Assembly: GCF_014698065.1 (NCBI RefSeq)
Contig: NZ_JACJSI010000018.1
Location: forward strand, 40,881-104,880
Length of the DNA: 64,000 bases
Reading direction: 5' to 3'
Origin: Nostoc flagelliforme FACHB-838
GTDB taxonomy: Bacteria > Cyanobacteriota > Cyanobacteriia > Cyanobacteriales > Nostocaceae
In this document: positions 60,108 through 64,000 of the stretch, one piece after another
Position numbering within the stretch: position 1 is the stretch's first letter
How the letters are laid out: each line of letters begins with the position of its first letter
Program-made: the position numbers and the translations under genes
The notes under the pieces: model-generated
Told to the model about the DNA's origin: nothing
Seen by the model: only the letters and a program-made list of their open reading frames with translations
Databases searched by the model: none

Positions 60108-60527
60108 ATGACTGTAAATTCTGGCATTGATGACACACAGATATCCGGGCGCTGGATTCAAATCAGTTTTTTGATCGCAGCAGTGCTTTTCAATCTCTGT
60201 TTAATAATCCAAATATTCAGTGTTGGACTGGCTTACTTTTACAACTCTGATTGGTGGAAACTACATATTTGGCTCGTGCGAGGATATAGCGGACTCTCAC
60301 TAATTTTGTTGGTATGGGTGTTTTTAATTCCCTTTCCTCGAAGAGTGCGAAACCTTACAGCAAGTATGCCAGTGCTACTGGGACTGCAATTTCTCACAAT
60401 TCATTTGCAGACTTCTTTCCCTCTAGCAGTGTTTCACCCATTGATCGGCTTTTCTTTATTCTCTATTTCCACAACCCTAGTGCATCGCACATCGCACATC
60501 GTATTTCCCAACTATAACCAAGACTAA
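60108..60527 (+). CDS. Small membrane protein (DUF6220-like)
   Basis: 139 residues from ATG 60108 (the frame begins at 60093). Four hydrophobic segments are visible: ISFLIAAVLFNLCLIIQIF, GYSGLSLILLVWVFLIPF, MPVLLGLQFLTIHLQTS and LAVFHPLIGFSLFSISTTLV. The pattern resembles the DUF6220 membrane family, of unknown function. It is the first gene of a plus-strand unit with the rhodanese gene 56 bases later, divergent from the GAF-LuxR regulator. Confidence 0.75.
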   Translation: MTVNSGIDDTQISGRWIQISFLIAAVLFNLCLIIQIFSVGLAYFYNSDWWKLHIWLVRGYSGLSLILLVWVFLIPFPRRVRNLTASMPVLLGLQFLTIHLQTSFPLAVFHPLIGFSLFSISTTLVHRTSHIVFPNYNQD

Positions 60528-60570
60528 ATCGTTGCGGAAACACAAGTTTCAATTATTTTCGCGCTATTAC

Positions 60571-60586
60571 AGGAGAAATAAAAGTG
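60571..60586 (+). promoter_or_regulatory. RBS and GTG start of the rhodanese gene
   Basis: AGGAG at 60571-60575 lies 8 bases before GTG 60584. This decides the start, as no ATG is nearby in frame. Confidence 0.65.
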
Positions 60587-61417
60587 TCTCAATACGCTGA
60601 TCCGTCCGTTGTCGTTGATACCCAGTGGCTTGCAAATCATCTCAACGATCCAAACATCCGCATTATTGAAGTGGATACGAGTCCCGAACTGTACAAAAAT
60701 GCTCACATACCTGGTGCTGTCTTCTGGAACTTCTTTAGAGATTTACTATTACCGGATTTAAAGATGAATTGGGATGCGATCGCTTTTGAAAAGCTGATGG
60801 CACGTTCAGGCATCACCAATGACACCACAGTGATTGCTTATGGCAGTTATCCGGGAACGGGAGCCTGGATTTTCTGGTTATTGAAAGTCTTTGGGCATGA
60901 GAATATACGAGTTCTCAATGGCGGCTACCAAAAATGGAAATCAGAAAGTCGTCCGCTAGCAACTGAGTTATCCACGTTTTCTGCTACTGATTACCGTGTC
61001 AAAGCTACTGATGCTAGTCTGAGAGTATTACATGATGAAGTTAAAGCATCGATAGGTAAAAGCGATAGGGTGTTGTTGGATGTCCGAACACTGCAAGAAT
61101 ACTGCGGTGAGTGGTTTTTCAATCAGCCACCAAAAGCAGGCGAACGTACTGGACATATTCCCGGTGCAGTGCATCTTGAACATATTTTAACTTTCAACGA
61201 GGATGGAACTTTTAAATCATTCAATGAATTGAAAAATCTTTATGAGAGTAAAGGCATCACGACTGATAAACAAGTGTTTCCCTACTGTGCCATCGGAGGG
61301 CGTTCTGGATATACCTGGTTTATCTTGAAATATTTATTGGGCTATCCCAATGTTCGCAATTATGATGGCTCTTGGAATGAATGGAGTCGCCTGCCTGATG
61401 TACCAATCGAGACGTAG
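60584..61417 (+). CDS. Tandem rhodanese-like sulfurtransferase
   Basis: 277 residues with two rhodanese domains. The first (about 10-130: DPNIRIIEVDTSPELYKNAHIPGAVFW, here the non-catalytic type) is followed by a second (about 150-275) whose catalytic Cys is in FPYCAIGGRSGYTWFILKYL. The signature IPGAVHLEHI precedes it. It moves sulfane sulfur from thiosulfate or mercaptopyruvate to an acceptor; the C-A-I-G-G-R-S loop fits a thiosulfate sulfurtransferase. GTG start with a good ribosome-binding site. Co-directional with the membrane protein upstream and probably in one operon under the GAF-LuxR regulator. Confidence 0.9.
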   Translation: MSQYADPSVVVDTQWLANHLNDPNIRIIEVDTSPELYKNAHIPGAVFWNFFRDLLLPDLKMNWDAIAFEKLMARSGITNDTTVIAYGSYPGTGAWIFWLLKVFGHENIRVLNGGYQKWKSESRPLATELSTFSATDYRVKATDASLRVLHDEVKASIGKSDRVLLDVRTLQEYCGEWFFNQPPKAGERTGHIPGAVHLEHILTFNEDGTFKSFNELKNLYESKGITTDKQVFPYCAIGGRSGYTWFILKYLLGYPNVRNYDGSWNEWSRLPDVPIET

Positions 61418-61571
61418 TGAGAGTTATTGGATAATATTACCAATAACCACACCTTTACGGACGGACACCACTACCGTCATCAAGATTAAAATCTCTTAAC
61501 CTTTCGTTACACTAGAGACATCGAGAAGGAAAAAAGCAAACTTCTCAAAGCTGAAATCAAAGGTGAACGAC

Positions 61572-62696
61572 ATGAATGGCACAATTCGCGTTGGTAATCT
61601 CTTCGGAATTCCCTTCTATATCCATCCGTCATGGTTTTTAGTTCTGGGTTTGGTAACTTGGAGCTATAGCAGTGGACTGGCGGCGCAATTTCCCCAATTG
61701 TCTGCGGGATTAGCTTTGCTACTAGGATTGATGACAGCGCTGATGTTATTTGCCTCTGTCGTCGCCCATGAATTAGGCCACAGTTTTGTTGCGATTGGTC
61801 AGGGAATTGATGTCAAATCCATCACACTGTTTATATTTGGCGGTTTGGCGAGTTTAGAAAAAGAATCGAAAACCCCAGGTGAAGCTTTCTGGGTTGCGAT
61901 CGCCGGGCCAATGGTAAGCTTACTACTCTGCGGTATCGTTACAGCGATTGGTGTTACTACTGCTGCATCAGGGCCGTTAGCTGCAATCCTTGGTGTTTTA
62001 GCTTCTGTCAACTTGGCATTAGCTCTGTTTAACCTGATTCCTGGCTTGCCCTTAGATGGTGGAAATATACTGAAAGCTCTTGTTTGGAAAATTACAGGTA
62101 ATCCTTATAAAGGTGTAACCTTTGCGAGTAGAGTTGGGCAAATCTTTGGTTGGGTAGCAATTCTTTCAGGTGTACTTCCCCTAGTATTATTTGGCAACTT
62201 CGGTAATTTCTGGAACTTGTTAATTGGCTTCTTCTTGTTGCAAAATGCTGGTAATGCGGCTCAGTTTGCCAGAGTGCAAGAAAAACTCACAGGTTTGACA
62301 GCTGAAGATGCAGTGACTCATGATAGCCCGATTGTCGCTGCTAATCTTACCCTCAGAGAGTTTGCCGATGAGCGAGTCATAAGTGGGCAAAACTGGCATC
62401 GGTTCTTAGTGACTGATGATGATGGACAATTAGTAGGTGCGATCGCAGTTGATAATTTGCGAACCATCCCCACAGCACTATGGTCAGAAACTCAAGTCAA
62501 AGAAGTTATGCGACCAATTACTGAATCTACCACAGTCCAATCAAATCAACCTCTGCTGGAAGTTATGCAGCTACTTGAACAACAAAAGCTATCTGTGCTT
62601 CCCGTAATTCGTGAGAATGGTGTGCTAGTTGGAATCTTAGAAAAAGCTGCAATTATACAGTTACTTCAAAGCCGAACTCAACCGAACCCTGCATAG
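61572..62696 (+). CDS. M50 site-2 protease with CBS domains
   Basis: 374 residues from ATG 61572 (GTG 61563 alternative; AAGG lies about 11 bases before the ATG). It is a membrane zinc protease of the site-2 (SpoIVFB/sll0528) group. The zinc site is HELGH in VVAHELGHSFVAIGQ and the second site is LIPGLPLDGGNILKAL, with FGGLASLEKE between them. Membrane segments flank these. The C-terminal 130 residues hold two CBS motifs (about 245-370: RFLVTDDDGQLVGAIAVD, VQSNQPLLEVMQLLEQQ, LSVLPVIRENGVLVGIL), which usually bind adenine nucleotides. It probably cleaves a regulator within the membrane. A terminator follows. Confidence 0.92.
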   Translation: MNGTIRVGNLFGIPFYIHPSWFLVLGLVTWSYSSGLAAQFPQLSAGLALLLGLMTALMLFASVVAHELGHSFVAIGQGIDVKSITLFIFGGLASLEKESKTPGEAFWVAIAGPMVSLLLCGIVTAIGVTTAASGPLAAILGVLASVNLALALFNLIPGLPLDGGNILKALVWKITGNPYKGVTFASRVGQIFGWVAILSGVLPLVLFGNFGNFWNLLIGFFLLQNAGNAAQFARVQEKLTGLTAEDAVTHDSPIVAANLTLREFADERVISGQNWHRFLVTDDDGQLVGAIAVDNLRTIPTALWSETQVKEVMRPITESTTVQSNQPLLEVMQLLEQQKLSVLPVIRENGVLVGILEKAAIIQLLQSRTQPNPA

Positions 62697-62717
62697 TTTC
62701 AAAAAACGGTAAACCCT

Positions 62718-62755
62718 TGTAGAGACGCGATAATAAATCGCGTCTCTACATTTTT
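62718..62755. terminator. Bidirectional terminator overlapping the PEP-CTERM gene stop
   Basis: TGTAGAGACGCGAT (62718-62731) pairs perfectly with ATCGCGTCTCTACA (62737-62750) over AATAA and is followed by TTTTTAT for the plus strand. It is also a copy of the GCGATTAATCGC palindrome family. The stop codon of the minus-strand gene (62746-62748) lies inside the stem. Confidence 0.85.
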
Positions 62756-63504
62756 ATCCTCTTAATAGTTCTTTTCCCAAAATTTTTACGAGATATCAGG
62801 TATATCCCTAAAAGTGATAAACCCACAACTGGCGAAGATTCGGGTATAGTTTTGATTCTCGCATAAACAGCTGTGGTAGTTGTGGCTCCTTCAAGGGCCT
62901 CAACACTTTTCTGACTAACGTCTGGATTAAAACCCGTTAGTTCAAGCGTATAGTTATTACCTTCAAAGGTGAAAATGCGATTACTCAAATTTGTGTCTAT
63001 AAATACAAAGTCTGCATTGTCTTCAGGAGTTGCTGTTGCGTTATTAGGCGTATTTACTAGATACAATTTGAAGTCAAAAACTTCGTTGATTCCAACAAGA
63101 GGGTTAAAGGATACATTAATATTTAAAGGTACAGATTCAACGGCTGTACCTTTAAGTACTGTTCCGTTAAAGTAACTTAAATCTCCTATTTTGAATTCAG
63201 AATCAATGCCAGTTGAAAATGAGTTTCCATTAAAGTTAAGTTTATTTGAACCTGTTATTTGACACCCATTAGAAGCATTTGCACTTGGTGGACATACATT
63301 AGAATCGCCCCAAGTAAATGTGTTATTTCCCACACCTGTGTATACGGGATTAGTATCCGTGCTTTCTGGAGTAGGTTCTCCCCATGTCCCACTAGAGATA
63401 CCAGCAAAAGTTAAAGCGTGTGCTTGACTAGAGAAACCAAATCCTGTGGTTACAGCTACAAGAACACTAGATATAGCAGTCGCAAAAACCAAACTTAGTT
63501 TCAT
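62746..63504 (-). CDS. Exported PEP-CTERM-like surface protein
   Basis: 252 residues. A signal peptide (SLVFATAISSVLVAVTTGFG) ends near ALTFAG. The mature part (about 30-215) is a beta-rich domain of the choice-of-anchor type (SSGTWGEPTPESTDTNP, NSFSTGIDSEFKIGDLSYFNG, NVSFNPLVGINEVFDFKLYLV, NRIFTFEGNNYTLELTGF). The C-terminus is a PEP-CTERM-like tail: IPESSPVVGLSLLGIYLISRK, with Ile-Pro-Glu-Ser in place of V-P-E-P and basic residues after the membrane segment. It is probably anchored and processed by an exosortase. Function unknown. Confidence 0.85.
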   Translation of the reverse strand: MKLSLVFATAISSVLVAVTTGFGFSSQAHALTFAGISSGTWGEPTPESTDTNPVYTGVGNNTFTWGDSNVCPPSANASNGCQITGSNKLNFNGNSFSTGIDSEFKIGDLSYFNGTVLKGTAVESVPLNINVSFNPLVGINEVFDFKLYLVNTPNNATATPEDNADFVFIDTNLSNRIFTFEGNNYTLELTGFNPDVSQKSVEALEGATTTTAVYARIKTIPESSPVVGLSLLGIYLISRKNFGKRTIKRIKM

Positions 63505-63945
63505 AACTTAGGTTTCAATTCTCATCCTGGAGCTTTCTGTCAATTATGTCTCCAGTCTACGTTAGTAAATTTACGGAAAATATGCCAACATTTTCATTAT
63601 ATTTTTTATAAAATCTTTCTATTTTTTATAAAAAAGTTATTGAAGAATTTACATTTATTAAGCTTGCTTTATGATTGGGTTAAAAAGTTTTATTAGTTTG
63701 TAATTACTAAAATAGTAATTGCGTAGGCGTAGCCCGTTGTAGACATCGCTACTTTACTTGCTTTGCTAATAAAGTGTCAAGTTGATATCATGTTATTGTT
63801 TTTCACCCTATCGGTCGAATTCAAGGATCACCACAAGGGATAAAAAAGGACATATAGCAAGCGCCAAGGCGGTTAGGACAAACAGTATAATTAGTGAGTA
63901 AAGTAAAACTAGATACAGATGAAGCGTTCAGCTCAAGGAAAGCTC
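63505..63945. other. AT-rich intergenic region ending in an IS630-type element
   Basis: The first half is AT-rich and contains the PEP-CTERM promoter region. GCGTAGGCGTAGCCCGTTGTAGAC at 63723-63747 is the inverted match of 36841-36866. From about 63850 (TATAGCAAGCGCCAAGGCGG) the sequence probably enters the left end of the insertion sequence; the exact boundary cannot be set without the right end. Confidence 0.5.
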
Positions 63946-64000
63946 ATGCCAAAACCTTACAGTTACGACTTACGCCAGAAGGTAATTCAGGCAATAGAGT
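63946..64000 (+). mobile_element. IS630-family transposase, 5' end only
   Basis: ATG 63946, with AAGGAA 6-11 bases upstream, opens MPKPYSYDLRQKVIQAIE, the typical N-terminus of IS630-family transposases (HTH followed later by a DDE domain). The gene runs off the window. Whether it is intact cannot be seen. Confidence 0.8.

Noticed and set aside
1..64000. tRNA and rRNA genes
   Set aside because: No cloverleaf-type sequence or rRNA segment was noticed on either strand; a covariance-model scan would be needed to be certain.

Overview
This window comes from a filamentous, probably heterocyst-forming cyanobacterium of the Nostoc/Anabaena type. The evidence is the very frequent HIP1 octamer GCGATCGC on both strands, heptamer-based short repeats between genes (CATTGGT/ACAAATG, GGGGAGCAG and ATTGGGG types), AAA-like ATPases with a Nostoc-type N-terminal HTH, a PatD-like protein, a hopanoid gene cluster and a PEP-CTERM protein. 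No tRNA, rRNA or CRISPR array was seen.

Layout. 0-5.5 kb: outer-membrane assembly and lipid A genes in one direction (3' part of a BamA/Omp85 gene, lpxC, fabZ, lpxA, lpxB). 5.6-10.4 kb: an orphan cytosine-5 DNA methyltransferase, a VOC protein, an RbgA-like GTPase and an FHA-GAF adenylate cyclase. 10.5-13.7 kb: succinate-semialdehyde dehydrogenase followed by a ThDP-dependent 2-oxoglutarate decarboxylase-type enzyme, the pair that closes the cyanobacterial TCA cycle. 13.8-19.5 kb: an accessory island between two arrays of 21-bp tandem repeats. It holds a three-gene operon (HTH-AAA ATPase, small antitoxin-like protein, PIN-domain toxin) and a membrane AAA ATPase with a 12-unit V-A-F-G repeat. 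19.9-23.3 kb: class I aldolase, RNase T2 and aspartate aminotransferase. 23.3-24.8 kb: a third 21-bp array abutting a truncated HigA-like antitoxin gene, then a frameshifted Uma2 pseudogene.

24.8-34.1 kb: glycosyltransferase-TPR protein, two genes sharing a leader, endonuclease V, two FHA proteins (one fused to an FAD oxidoreductase), pyruvate dehydrogenase E2 and a small secreted or anchored protein. 34.1-46 kb: YlqD and an acyl-activating enzyme, a dihydroorotase-like protein that has lost key residues, a tandem histidine phosphatase, decayed histidine-kinase and TetR remnants, a PatD-like gene, a RelA/SpoT enzyme and an RsbRD-type sensor kinase. 46.3-49 kb: a single-chain restriction-modification protein that appears to lack its SAM-binding motif I.

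49.4-55.9 kb: hopanoid side-chain cluster. hpnH, hpnA and an RND permease lie on the minus strand. Diverging from them are a ferritin-like di-iron protein and an HpnG-like nucleosidase whose reading frames overlap. HpnH adds adenosine to hopene and HpnG removes adenine. The unassigned di-iron protein sits where an enzyme of the poorly known later steps might be, and I regard this as the most interesting lead in the window. 56.2-64 kb: a SnoaL-like protein resembling plant pathogen-related proteins, a GGDEF/EAL protein, a GAF-LuxR regulator divergent from a membrane protein and a tandem rhodanese, an M50-CBS protease, a PEP-CTERM protein and the start of an IS630-type transposase.

Gene calls rest on reading motifs in the translations and on remembered family features. 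No database search was possible.
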